From NCBI GenBank assembly GCA_020055645.1, contig CM034546.1, positions 140,079,875 to 140,143,874 of the forward strand: a DNA stretch of 64,000 nt. The letters run 5' to 3'. A model generated the notes under the pieces. The model made no database searches, was not told where the DNA came from, and saw nothing but the letters and a program-made list of their open reading frames with translations. Position numbers and translations under genes: made by a program. Numbering within the stretch: position 1 is the stretch's first letter; every line of letters begins with the position of its first letter. Source of the DNA: Tomocerus qinae (taxonomy: Eukaryota > Arthropoda > Collembola > Entomobryomorpha > Tomoceridae). Below are positions 23,435 through 34,284 of the stretch, piece after piece.

Positions 23435-23820
23435 CGGAAATTATTGTTCTGGGTGATTTTAACTTTGACTTGCTAAAACCTAAAAATACACTCTTACCGA
23501 ATGCAATGTCACCCCTTGGATATAAACAATTCATAACAGTTTATAAAAGTGGTGATAGAAGGGTTTATAAACCCTTATACTTTGTTGTGACTTTGTTGTA
23601 CAATCAGGTATTTTATATAACAGTATTACCAACCACGACTTTGTATTTCTTGTGAGAAAGAAACCAAAGATTCCTTCTTCACGTAAGATAAAATTTTTCA
23701 GAAATTATAAATTGTTAGAATCTGAAGAAGCATCAAATGAAATTGACAATGCACCGTGGTCAATAATCGACTCATGTGGTGATGATGAGGAGATGTTAGT
23801 CACTTTATAAAATATGAAAT
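23435..23820 (+). pseudogene. Non-LTR endonuclease fragment
   Basis: The plus strand encodes IIVLGDFNFDLL, the GDFN catalytic motif of APE endonucleases. After a frame break it continues with an FLVRKKPKIPSS-like and NYKLLESEEASNE segment that resembles the end of the endonuclease domain and the linker. It lies between the gypsy fragment and the left TIR of the 7.2 kb transposon. Confidence 0.6.
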
Positions 23821-23979
23821 TATAATAATAATGACTTAATTGAGACGATATGGCCTTTGGCCTTTACATTTTTTTACAAAGAATTATTTAAATGTGTTTA
23901 AATTGTAAAGTCGCGGAAACTAATCTGTGTTATATTTGTTATAGATAGAGTTATATTGTACTTACCCCTTTTTACTAAT

Positions 23980-25001
23980 AGACCTTATTCATATTAGCAT
24001 CAGCGCCACTGCTGTTAGGTATAACGAGAACGGTGAAAGTTACTCAAACGGGTAAATGAATGAATAGTAGTCGTTCGCACACCGGTGGTATACCGTCACA
24101 CAACGTGACACACCCAAACAAATACATACAATACAGATTCATTCTAAGTGAAGTTGAAATAGAAGAAACCGTATAGCTAGGCCTCCTTTTTGTTGGGTTT
24201 TTTATAAAGTATACTTGGAAATTCTAAGACGTTAATTAAAATGAGTTGCAGAAATAATAAAATAAATAATAAAATTGTAATACGGCTCTGCTTCGTTTTT
24301 AATAAAATTTTCAGGTTTTCAAGGATTTAAAACGAATTGCTAATTTTTGCAAAATTATATTTCAAAATTTAATACATGGATAAGCCTATTTTCAAGTATA
24401 TTTTATAAAATATCAACATCAAAAAATAATTAGTTATCTATCAATAATAATATCATTTAAGCTAATCAAGATTTCCTGTATTCTATTCCTATTATTTCAT
24501 TATATGAGAATCTAGAGTCAGAGTCAATTAGTTTGAAAACAACCTTAGCTACTTGCTAATTACGAGATATTTTAATTTAAAATTCCTCGCTATCCCCTTT
24601 GAAAAAATTGGCACAGCACTCTATATTGCAAAGAATTTAAATAGGATAGTCCTGTCAAAAATTTGACATCTTCATCTCTAGTTTAAGATATATGAGTCTG
24701 AAATTTTGAAAAAGCGAATAAATAAACATTTATGAAAAATAAAATACAAAAATCGGAACCTAGTCTACAATGTCATACACATTAAGGAAAAAATAATAAA
24801 ATGAATCAAAAAACACTATACCTCGCTTCATTAACCTCTTTGTCCAATTCTTTCAAAATTCAATCAAGAATACTATTTAAGGGCCTGTTATATGTAGCAA
24901 ATGTTTACTGTAAAAATTTTCTGAAATAAAACAAATTAAAATCTAATGATTTTGCTCTTCGTAATTTTGGTGGCCCTTAAAAGGGCCTTTGGGTTACGAA
25001 G
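23980..25001 (+). repeat. Left TIR (1,022 bp)
   Basis: Reverse complement of 30151-31172, the same length, with rare differences (for example ggaaaaaataat near 24786 against ggaagaaataat in the partner). The inner end is a near-palindrome, CTTCGTAA...TTACGAAG with GGCCCTTTTAAGGGCC between. Confidence 0.93.
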
Positions 25002-25056
25002 TTTAGTAAGAAATAATATTATGCCATAATTTCAATTTTTGGTGGTGTCATCGTCA

Positions 25057-27014
25057 TTATAGTGATGCAAAGGATGGAAGTAAATCTTGAAACCATATAT
25101 CTGTCAACTTTTGCAGCTCCTGTGTTATGTCTTCTCTCGTTACATGAACGTATTCTATTTCCGCGGGTGGCACAAACACCACTAGATAGCTGTCATCGAT
25201 GTTGCAAATGTTCATTTGCCCTTGCATCTGTAAGTAGACATTATTGTTCTTGTTGATGAGTAATTCCCCATTTTCATATGTAACAAAGAAATCTGGTCCC
25301 CTTGCTCTTTCCTTTATTGAGATCTTCTGATTATATATTGCATATGGACATTTGACTTCTAATAGATACAATTTGTCTTGATCCAGAATGCAGTAGTCGG
25401 GGGACACTCCCAAAAACGGTATCGATGGATTAATGCACAGGCCCAAATTGGATGTTTTACAATCAGAGGAAAAGACATTCTGTATCTCCAAGAATTTTTT
25501 AATGGCTACTGCTTCAAACATTAATCCGTGTCGCATAGCTATGGTACTATAACTAGACATTAACTGCTTCGCCACTGTGTATGGATTTGTGGTTTTCCTT
25601 AAGTGACAATACCTTCTAAAATTAGATGCGGTAATCCGAAATTGGCGGAGCCGTGTCCATTCAGTTGATTTGCTCTGTAATCTGGTTTTTTCCTCTATTT
25701 TTTTAGCGTCTTTAGTAGTCACAGCAATTGCATTTCCCCAAAACTCTTCATAGGTAGTAATTTTATCTTCATATTTTTGTTTGTAATCCAAAGTAGCACT
25801 GAAGTCCTTCATGTTCAAAAAAATTTGTTCCGCCACAGAGATGTACAATGATTCTGAAAGAATAGAATAGTAATTTAAATCTTAAATACAAATAATGGAA
25901 AATGTTAAAAACGGTCTGAGAAACCACGGTGTTTTAGGTTTTACACTTATATTATATTACCTTTAGGACAAACTGGAGTATAGCCTGAAGTTTTCCAAGT
26001 TTCTAGTATGGGCAAGCTTATATTCTTCAAGGATTCTGAAACTGCTCTTAATTTATCAGCTGTTACATACTTGGTGAGATTTAGCCCACTAGAAAACGCT
26101 TTGACATATTTTCCCAATTCTTCTTTGTTTTTGTCTTTGCTCCATTTAACAATTTTTGTGTCTTGAAATAAAATTGCATTGTCGGAATCAGGCTTGCGTA
26201 CATGCCATACTTGAGGTTGAGAAGTACAAGACACAGTTCCAGGAAACGTAGATTCATTCAAGAGAACTGCATCACGAATATAGTATAGACCTGCTACTGC
26301 ATGCTTACATTCTCCATTTACACCAGCAGGGCATTGACACTTCATCCAGTAAACGTCTTCGGACTCCAAGCAAATGGAAACATTAACACGGTACACCTTA
26401 TTTTTCATTGCAGCTTTGACATCAAGAGCATAATATAAGTATGTGGGTAAAGCAGATCGGTTAGATTGGCATTGAAGAATACTTCCACTCTTCCATAACT
26501 TGTACCCGTCAGTTGCTATTTTTGCTGACAATTGTGACACATTTTTCAGAAGTGACTCAGGAAATTCTGACAAGCTTACTTCATTGGTCCACCCCTCCTT
26601 CGGAGTTACTTTTCCCTGCCATCCTGACACTCCTAAGGAGTAAATCAAAAGACGTCTTACATTTATCTTCAAATTGTCATTATACTACATTGCTTGTAAT
26701 GCTTTAGTTTAACCTACACATTTTATAACGACTTTGTTATACGTAACCATTAAAATATATCTCATCAACATCAACATTTTAAATTTTATTATCATACCTA
26801 ACTGAAAGTTTGCAGGATTTAATTTGCAAAGTTCTGTGCATCCACTACATATCCACGGTATTTCATCTGTTAATTCTTCTTCCACCAATCCTGCACAGGT
26901 AAAATGGAACCATTCTTCACAACTGTCACACTGAACCATTGGTTTTGAAGGGTCATTAGGTTGCCCACACTTGCAAAATAGTCGGTCCTCCGACGTCAGT
27001 TTTTTCTTAGGCAT
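25057..27014 (-). CDS. PHD-SWIM-YqaJ nuclease protein (transposon-encoded)
   Basis: Three exons: 27014-26798, 26632-25961 and 25853-25057, joined at GT/AG sites in phase 1 and open throughout, about 561 residues. Exon 1 holds a PHD finger (C-x-C-x12-C-x2-C-x4-H-x2-C-x15-C-x2-C, residues 14-59), a chromatin-reader type zinc module. Exon 2 holds a SWIM finger, CQCPAGVNGECKH. Exon 3 holds a YqaJ-like exonuclease: FRITAS, then GLMFE, SPDY, the catalytic LLEVKCP (E-x-K) and LQMQGQM, so all PD-(D/E)xK residues are present. In ISL2EU elements a YqaJ protein accompanies the transposase; its likely role is end processing or strand resection during transposition (inference). It shares a 458-bp divergent promoter region with the transposase gene. 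The exon 2 donor position is certain to about 1 bp. Confidence 0.9.
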
Positions 27015-27472
27015 TATTGCTGTAAGTCGGTCAAAAGCTCAAAATGCGAATGAGGAGGTAAAAAGTCAAGTTAACGAGTGAATATTAGCAATAGAAAATG
27101 TGATGAATGATATTACTGAGATATTAGTATGGCTAACGAAATTCAAAATCCTGAATACACACATTTACTTTGTAGCATGGAAAAAATAGAGAGCTTCAAG
27201 TGTTACCTTCAAGTAACGTAATTGCTTTTTGACTGCACTGTGCACTGTGCTTTGTGCACTGTACACTGTGTTCTGTCATGCTGCGCACAATATGCGGTGT
27301 TGCTACAAATAACGCTACTGCGCATCTAAATCAGCTTTAGCAGAGTAACAAACTCCATTGCATTTGGTCGACTCCTAATTCGTATTGTGCATTTCAGCTT
27401 GCTGTGTTTCAATTTATCTTGATCTTTTATCTTTGGCAAAATATCTAAAGATATTTCTGATAACATTTTGTT
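27015..27472. promoter_or_regulatory. Divergent promoter region of the transposon
   Basis: 458 bp between the two start codons. It contains a cluster of tgcactg/gcactgt motifs at 27234-27270 (five imperfect repeats), and a small hairpin gttaccttcaagtaac just upstream. A THAP-domain transposase could bind such repeats to regulate both genes; this is inference. Confidence 0.45.
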
Positions 27473-27957
27473 ATGACCCGTTCAAAGCATTGTTGTGTGG
27501 ATGATTGCCACAACTGTATTCCAACGTCAGCATTGTATCCCTTACCGTCAAAAAAAACACAAGGTATACGTCTTAATAAATGGATTGAAGTTCTGACAAA
27601 AGATAAAGACAAGCCGTTTGTTCCTACGGATCATAAGAAAATATGTGGCGACCATTTTGATGACTCTTCCTTCAAATTCGTTAAAACGAAAAAAGTTCTA
27701 ACATCTGGTAAGCTTTTGATTTACAATATCCATAAATTTGTATTTATACTTCCTTTTGTATGCTGAAATTCGTATTGAATGTTGATATAGTTTAGACGAA
27801 AGTGACTATATTGTATCTCCACTTGTAAATCTTAAATGCAACATATTTACACATCTTAGATGCAATTCCAAAATATGTTCCTTGGATCACCCAAGACGAT
27901 GACAGCGCTGCATATTCTGTTGATAGTGAAACTGTGGAAATTGGCATGCCAGCAAAT

Positions 27958-28107
27958 GAAATCTCAGATGGTGAAATACCAGAAGATGAAATACTAGATG
28001 ATGAAATACCAGATGATGAAATACCAGATGATGAAATACCAGAAGATGAAATACCAGAAGATGAAATACCAGAAGATGAAATACCAAATGATGAAATACC
28101 AGATGTG
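27958..28107 (+). repeat. 15-bp coding repeat (Glu-Ile-Pro-Asp/Glu-Asp)
   Basis: About nine copies of gaaataccagatgat or gaaataccagaagat keep the frame of the transposase gene and encode an acidic pentapeptide linker between the THAP and DDE domains. Copy number of such a repeat probably varies between element copies. Confidence 0.9.
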
Positions 28108-29273
28108 ATCCATACTTCTTATGAAGCTAATTGTTCTCCTCGAAGTGCTAACCCTATTGTGGAGTCTCCAATTTCTACTAGAAGATTGGTGAAAGCACCA
28201 GAAGCACCTATAATATCAAATGTTGGCAAAATCTTGGCATCAGAAAAAACAGTTAGGCGTTATACGGGATTAGCTAACAAGCAAATATTTATTTCACTTT
28301 TCGATCTACTTTCCCCTCCAATGAAGAAGGTTGGACTTGTTGGCGTAACTAAAAAAACCATCATTATGCCAAACCCGGACACTCCGACAATTAAAAGAGG
28401 TAGACGCAGAAACTATCACTGGAGCAAGAATTTATGATGACACTTATTCGGCTTCGAAGAAAAGTGGCAGAAGATATTTTAGCAGACATCTTTTGTATTA
28501 GTCAACCTACTTGCAGTCGAATATTGAATACATGGATTATATGCATGAGCAATATTTTAAGACTTACACCTATATGGCCCACAAGAGAAGAAATTGCATC
28601 CAGATTGCCTGAAAAATTTAAATCATTTCCTAATTTACGTGCAATTATCGACTGCACTGAATTGGAAATAGAAACACCTTCAGATATAGCTAGCCAGAAA
28701 GCAACTTTTAGCAACTATAAACAACGTAACACTGTTAAGGGTTTAGTTGTAATCAGTCCAGATGAACAAGTCACTTTTGTCTCTCAGTTGTATGGTGGCT
28801 CGTCTTCTGACAAAAAGGTTGTCCTTCATAGTGATATGTTAAACCTACTGCAACCTGGTGATGAAATAATGGCTGATCGAGGTTTTACTCTTGTTCAAGA
28901 GTGTAGTCAAAAAGGCCTTAATCTAATCATTCCTGACTTTTTGAACAAGGCTATACAGCTAACAGACGAAGAAGTTAAAAGGACTAGAGCAATAGCTAAA
29001 CTTCGAATTTTAGTAGAAAATAAAATTGGAGCCATTAAATATTTCCGTATATTGCATCAAAAAATACCACTGACCATGCACCCCATGTTGGATCATATTT
29101 GGACAGTTTGCAACTACTTAAGTAATTTTATGGTTCCTTGTCCAATTAACGAAGATGAAGACCTAGATAGCGCTGCAACAGTCTCAGAAGTTTCAGAAGT
29201 CTCCGGTATGTACAGAAAAGTCTATCTGGATGAAAGTGTAATTGAAAAATTTCTTGAACTTTCGTAAGCATAT

Positions 29274-30073
29274 TCCTCAATGGACATTGAAACTATAGGA
29301 TACTTGAGTGGATTTTCGGTAAAAAAATTTTATCTTTTATACCAATGTAAAACTATTGCTTATTATTTTTATTTCATGATTTATACTTGTAGAACGAGGA
29401 TGGTGAATTTGAAATTACTACGGTAATAGTGCCGAAGCAGGATGGGACGTCAAATAGTTGTTCAATTTCAGATTATGCTGAACTTGTAAATGAGATTAAC
29501 AAGGTAAAGATTATTTTCTGAATTTAAGTAAAATACTTAACTGTTTCTTGAATTAAATTAAATACAACGTTTTTAAAAATGGTAGGATGAAAATATGATC
29601 GTACTTGGATGGATTCATACACACCCATCTCAAACAGCGTTTCTTTCCTCGCCAGATTTGCACACACAATGGGGATTGCAACATGTGCTAAAGGAGGCAG
29701 TGGCTGTTGTATGTTCAATAAAATATAACCAGTAAGTGCAAGAATCATTTCTCCCGCATTTTACATCCATTATAGATACACTTAAAAAAGTTTGTTTTTA
29801 TCAGGAATAAGATATACACTATTACTAGTCCTCAAGGAATGCAAGCCATATTGGAATGTGAAGAAGAAGAGACATTTCACAATCACCCTGAACTGGATGT
29901 AAGTCATTTTTGAACTAAGTGACATAATAATCAATAATCAAAACTAATGGATAATCGTATGTTCGCTGTTATTAAAAGATTTTAATTTTGACTAGGTTCC
30001 ACTTTTTCAAGAGGCTGCACATGTTATAATGATATCAGGAATGCATACTAATGCCATTGATCTGCGCGAGTAA
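29274..30073 (+). CDS. AMSH-like JAMM metalloprotease part (five exons)
   Basis: Listed separately because the in-frame stop at 29265-29267 leaves a Met at 29280 in the same frame that could start a separate product. Exons from 29280: to 29318, then 29393-29503, 29586-29731, 29805-29898 and 29996-30073, about 155 residues. It resembles the catalytic half of AMSH, a zinc-dependent Lys63-specific deubiquitinase of endosomes. The JAMM motif [17 protein letters not shown] matches AMSH very closely, and the insertion carrying the second zinc (Cys...FHNH) typical of AMSH is kept. A product starting at Met29280 would lack the first helix of the fold, encoded before the stop, so full activity from it is doubtful. 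Confidence 0.85.
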
Positions 30074-30150
30074 TCAAAATGAGTGTTTTACATCGGTGCC
30101 CGTTTATCTTATCTCGATGTATTCCTGGCATAACCTTTACAACGTCTGAC

Positions 30151-31172
30151 CTTCGTAACCCAAAGGCCCTTTTAAGGGCCACCAAAATTACGAAGAGCAA
30201 AATCATTAGATTTTAATTTGTTTTATTTCAGAAAATTTTTACAGTAAACATTTGCTACATATAACAGGCCCTTAAATAGTATTCTTGATTGAATTTTGAA
30301 AGAATTGGACAAAGAGGTTAATGAAGCGAGGTATAGTGTTTTTTGATTCATTTTATTATTTCTTCCTTAATGTGTATGACATTGTAGACTAGGTTCCGAT
30401 TTTTGTATTTTATTTTTTATAAATGTTTATTTATTCGCTTTTTCAAAATTTCAGACTCATATATCTTAAACTAGAGATGAAGATGTCAAATTTTTGACAG
30501 GACTATCCTATTTAAATTCTTTGCAATATAGAGTGCTGTGCCAATTTTTTCAAAGGGGATAGCGAGGAATTTTAAATTAAAATATCTCGTAATTAGCAAG
30601 TAGCTAAGGTTGTTTTCAAACTAATTGACTCTGACTCTAGATTCTCATATAATGAAATAATAGGAATAGAATACAGGAAATCTTGATTAGCTTAAATGAT
30701 ATTATTATTGATAGATAACTAATTATTTTTTGATGTTGATATTTTATAAAATATACTTGAAAATAGGCTTATCCATGTATTAAATTTTGAAATATAATTT
30801 TGCAAAAATTAGCAATTCGTTTTAAATCCTTGAAAACCTGAAAATTTTATTAAAAACGAAGCAGAGCCGTATTACAATTTTATTATTTATTTTATTATTT
30901 CTGCAACTCATTTTAATTAACGTCTTAGAATTTCCAAGTATACTTTATAAAAAACCCAACAAAAAGGAGGCCTAGCTATACGGTTTCTTCTATTTCAACT
31001 TCACTTAGAATGAATCTGTATTGTATGTATTTGTTTGGGTGTGTCACGTTGTGTGACGGTATACCACCGGTGTGCGAACGACTACTATTCATTCATTTAC
31101 CCGTTTGAGTAACTTTCACCGTTCTCGTTATACCTAACAGCAGTGGCGCTGATGCTAATATGAATAAGGTCT
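30151..31172 (-). repeat. Right TIR (1,022 bp)
   Basis: Inverted partner of 23980-25001. The end reads GCTAATATGAATAAGGTCT followed by the duplicated AT. Confidence 0.93.
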
Positions 31173-32270
31173 ATTACACTTACTTCTTACTAAGTTATAT
31201 TAAAGATATTTTCTATAGGTATAATATATTATAACATTACAACAGTACCTCTTATCTCATCTAACTACTTTGTTTACACTCACTATAGACAAAAGTCTAA
31301 GTCAGCAAGATACGTTGATCTTACTGAATTCACACCTTTCCAGAACAAATACAACGATTTAGCATCCTAGATGGTATATGTTAATGTAATGATCAGTAGT
31401 ATGTGGAGTATGGGGTAGATGCCTAACATGTTTGTAATGTTGGCAATGATGCATACCGGAAAGTACATTCTCTATTTTATTAAGGTTACATAATTTGCAT
31501 AATCCTTCGTTTTCCAGGTGATACATATATTGAATGGCCCCTATTTATATGTTTTTGCCTGTGGGAGTGACATGATTGATATCTATTTTCAGTTGAAACA
31601 CGATTCTAGTCATAGCCCATGGGTTCAAGTCAAGGTAATTTTGTTTTAAAATGCGTGCCTTTGACAATGTGTTTGAGCTTGTTACTGCCTTTCATGCAGC
31701 TTATATCGAAGACCATCAATTTTTCTTTAATTAGTTTTGCTGTGTCTTGTATCTCAGAATTAGCAAACAGAGAAAAGTAGAGCTGGCGTTGATGACAGTA
31801 TGAGAAGGGACGTGTGGGGAGAGAATTCTTCCATGTCGTGGAAATACTAGGTGTTAATTGCTGAGTTCGAATTGTCTCGAATTAATTTTTAGTTTGCAAA
31901 TAACTGACACCACACTGTGAGAGTAAATGAATTGGTTAACCGAGTAGCCCGTAAGAACTTAATCGCCGTAGGCTACAATACAGATTGTGAAAGTATGAGA
32001 AGTCTGCCTTATTATTATTAATTTTGTTTAAGTTTTGACTGAATTTGGGGTGAATCGATAATTTGTTTGCTGGATAGTTGACTTGATTATTTTGGGAATT
32101 TAGAGAGTTAAAGTTAAAATGGGGAAATATGAGAATGCCAATGAAAAATAATGTTGTGAATTGAAAGTATGTAATTGCTATGGTTAATGAGAAATCCTAA
32201 TTTGCATTGTTGAAAATGGATTAATTATATGGTGTTAGGAGGAAGTGCATATAGTTTGTAAGGAAAGTAC
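31173..32270. other. No gene seen
   Basis: Right flank of the transposon. AT-rich with no coding pattern. Confidence 0.4.
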
Positions 32271-32273
32271 TAT

Positions 32274-32465
32274 CTGTCGGGATTACTGAAATGGCAAAGG
32301 AAATGTTCATGATACGGTGAATTATTCGTGCTAAGGAAACCGGGAGGTAGTAAGTCATTTTTAGGTTAATTTAAATTGTTCTCTGTCGGGTTCCGAAATA
32401 AGCCAAGGTAATATTCACGATACTGTAAATTATTCACGCTAGTAGGAAACCGAGAGGGAAAAAGT
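32274..32465. repeat. Two-copy 109-bp direct repeat
   Basis: Units begin ctgtcggg at 32274 and 32383 and share the gaattattc.. / aaattattcacgct and ggaaaccg.gaggg segments. The sequence is part of a GA-rich block that may belong to an LTR. Confidence 0.55.
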
Positions 32466-32739
32466 ATTATAAATATTTTGTGTTAAGAAAGGAAAACTTG
32501 ATTTCGAGTCAGAAATCAATAAGAATGAAATGATAGTGTAAGTGTTTGAGGGCCTAGGAAATGAAGGTTGATGTTTGGAATTTATGTGTATTTTTGGAAA
32601 AAACAGTGAGGGTTGCCATAAAGTATTATACGGAAGGATTAAACTGATGTACAAGGGTTTCCCGGGTTTTGCTTTGGTTACTGTTTCTGAATTTTTTGAG
32701 AATATCTGTAATTACTTACCACAGTTAGTATAGAGTTTA

Positions 32740-33790
32740 AGGGAATTAAATAAATAAATGTTATAAAACCTGAATAATGATACCAGGTAAAAATAGTGTT
32801 AAAGTTATAAAACCTGAATAATGATACCAGGTAAATAAAGTTAAGTAAATGAGAAAACCTGAAGATGGATGCCAGGTAAATAGAGTTAAGTAAATGATAA
32901 AACCTGAAGGTTAATACTAGGTAAATAGTTAGTATTATTTAGGAAAAATGTGCACTAAGGAAATTTTGTGTTTAATGTTTGGAGATTTTGAAATGAAAAT
33001 TAAAGTTTAAAAGATGATTTTTTGAGTTTGATAATATTTTGTATGTAATAATGAAATAATGTTTGAGTTAATTTTGATTTAATGAAAAGTAATATAATAT
33101 TGATTTTTGTGAGATAAAGTATGCCCCTTGAAAGTAAGAAACAGTGTGTATTATGATCTCAATGGTTAAAAGTAATTTTGGTTAAAGTTAAAATGGTAAA
33201 AAGGAAACGGTTAATTTAAAATGTTGAAAAATGTACTAATTGTTGTGTGAATGTTTGTGTTTGTGGTGAATTTCAGTGTATTATTGAGCTGACGTGTGTG
33301 TATGCTTGTCTATTATCGAGTTGTAAAATTGAGAACTACAGCGATGTCACGTGCGATATAATAACCATTACGGCAAAGATCGTGCTTGTTGGCAAATGAC
33401 GATAGCCGCATTGCTCATGTGGACGTAATCAACGTTCAGAGCTCGAGACAAAAGAGAATACATCGCATCGAATGAAATAATTTGTGGTTTGATTTAATTT
33501 GATGAAATTGAACTTAAGATTTTGAGAATTATGGTTAATGAAATTATTATGATTAATTGGCTGTAATTATTATTATGGATACTATGATACTATGATATAA
33601 TGTGTGAATGATGTTATTGTATTAATTTAGTTTGTTGTGAGATATAATGATCATTTATTATTGTTTGTGTCTAAGTTCTAAGAAGTAATTCTAAGATTTA
33701 TGTTGATTGATTAATTTATTTGGAATTTTGGAGTACATGTTAAATTTAATTCATTTGTAATTAGCTACCTACTTTGTTTCTCCGGGAAGG
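32740..33790 (+). repeat. Dispersed repeat, inverted partner of 19970-20990
   Basis: The block includes four degenerate units around aaaacctgaataatgatacc plus aggtaaa at 32760-32920, corresponding to the ttacctggta tandem units of the partner. After it come the gccgcattgctcatgtggac segment and the tagctacctactttg end. Confidence 0.65.
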
Positions 33791-33866
33791 AGAAAGGTGT
33801 CGTCTGAGAGAGACTCTTGTGGACCCGGGAGATGTCAGATATAGGCTTATATAGGCTTATAAGCAT

Positions 33867-34131
33867 CAGTGTACGCCTTCCCACTGTGAGGATGGGAGAA
33901 ATGCACTGTTAGAAATGGGAGGTGGGTGTGAATTAAGGAAGGTGGGAGTGGGAGATATTGGAGAAACGGGAGAAAGGGTTATTTGGGGTAATGTGGGCAC
34001 CTAAAATCGCCCGCTAAATTCAAATAAGTGGGAGCTTCTCCCATTTCTTCCATTATTCACTACCTCCCGTTTCTCCCATTTCTCACGGGTGGGTGTGAAT
34101 TGGCACGAAATGTGGGAAAAGGCGTACACTG
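33867..34131. mobile_element. hAT-type MITE, 265 bp
   Basis: The 8-bp direct repeat ATAAGCAT lies at 33859-33866 and 34132-34139. The ends CAGTGTACGCC and GGCGTACACTG are perfect inverted repeats, with subterminal gtgggag/ctcccac motifs. The other LTR copy at 56775 has no insertion at this place, an empty-site confirmation. Confidence 0.93.
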
Positions 34132-34284
34132 ATAAGCATAAGATTATAAAGTTTACGAGGGAAAATGTTAGTTTGTAGTGCGCGCGTCCGAAAGTTTGAG
34201 CAATCGTGCGGCTGAGGAAGCGAAGCCAAACCTGAAGATTGAGGGAACTTTCGAGACACGCATTAGTTTTAGGAATTGGCATTT

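Larger units (their letters stand above)
27473..30073 (+). pseudogene. THAP-DDE transposase fused to AMSH-like MPN+ domain
   Basis: Exons 27473-27707, 27860-29318, 29393-29503, 29586-29731, 29805-29898 and 29996-30073, all GT/AG with matching phases. Exon 1 is a THAP DNA-binding domain (CCVDDC, Trp in LNKWIEVL, CGDHF; closes with DAIP in exon 2). An acidic linker of Glu-Ile-Pro-Asp-Asp repeats follows, then a DDE_Tnp_4 transposase with DCTE, ADRGF and VENKIG giving Asp, Asp and Glu. From GMYRKVYLDESVIEKF the protein becomes an AMSH/STAMBP-type JAMM deubiquitinase: catalytic Glu in DIETIG (29289), H-x-H-x10-D (29616, 29622, 29655), structural-zinc residues in DLHT and FHNH, and the end AIDLRE. 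Two lesions: a 1-nt frameshift at about 28408-28412 before the DDE core and an in-frame TAA at 29265-29267 inside the MPN domain. Either the copy is newly dead or the stop separates two products. Confidence 0.9.
23980..31172. mobile_element. ISL2EU-type DNA transposon with AMSH-like deubiquitinase
   Basis: A 7,193-bp element bounded by two 1,022-bp TIRs starting AGACCTTATTCATATTAGC. It is flanked by AT at 23978-23979 and 31173-31174 (TA with a 1-bp longer TIR is equally possible). Inside, two divergent spliced genes fill almost all the space: minus-strand PHD-SWIM-YqaJ (27014-25057), ending 56 bp from the left TIR, and plus-strand THAP-DDE-MPN (27473-30073), ending 77 bp from the right TIR. 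A THAP/DDE transposase accompanied by a YqaJ-type nuclease is the known signature of ISL2EU within the PIF/Harbinger/IS5-like group. The MPN+ domain is the unexpected part. The TIRs differ at only a few positions by eye, so insertion was recent or the TIRs were homogenised. Confidence 0.92.

Noticed and set aside
27887-28087. Minus-strand Val-Phe-His-Leu repeat frame
   Set aside because: It is the antisense of the acidic pentapeptide repeat of the transposase gene.
29264-29269. Splice donor GTAAGC overlapping the transposase stop
   Set aside because: Joining it to the acceptor at 29393 gives a stop soon after, whereas the donor at 29319 keeps the MPN frame.
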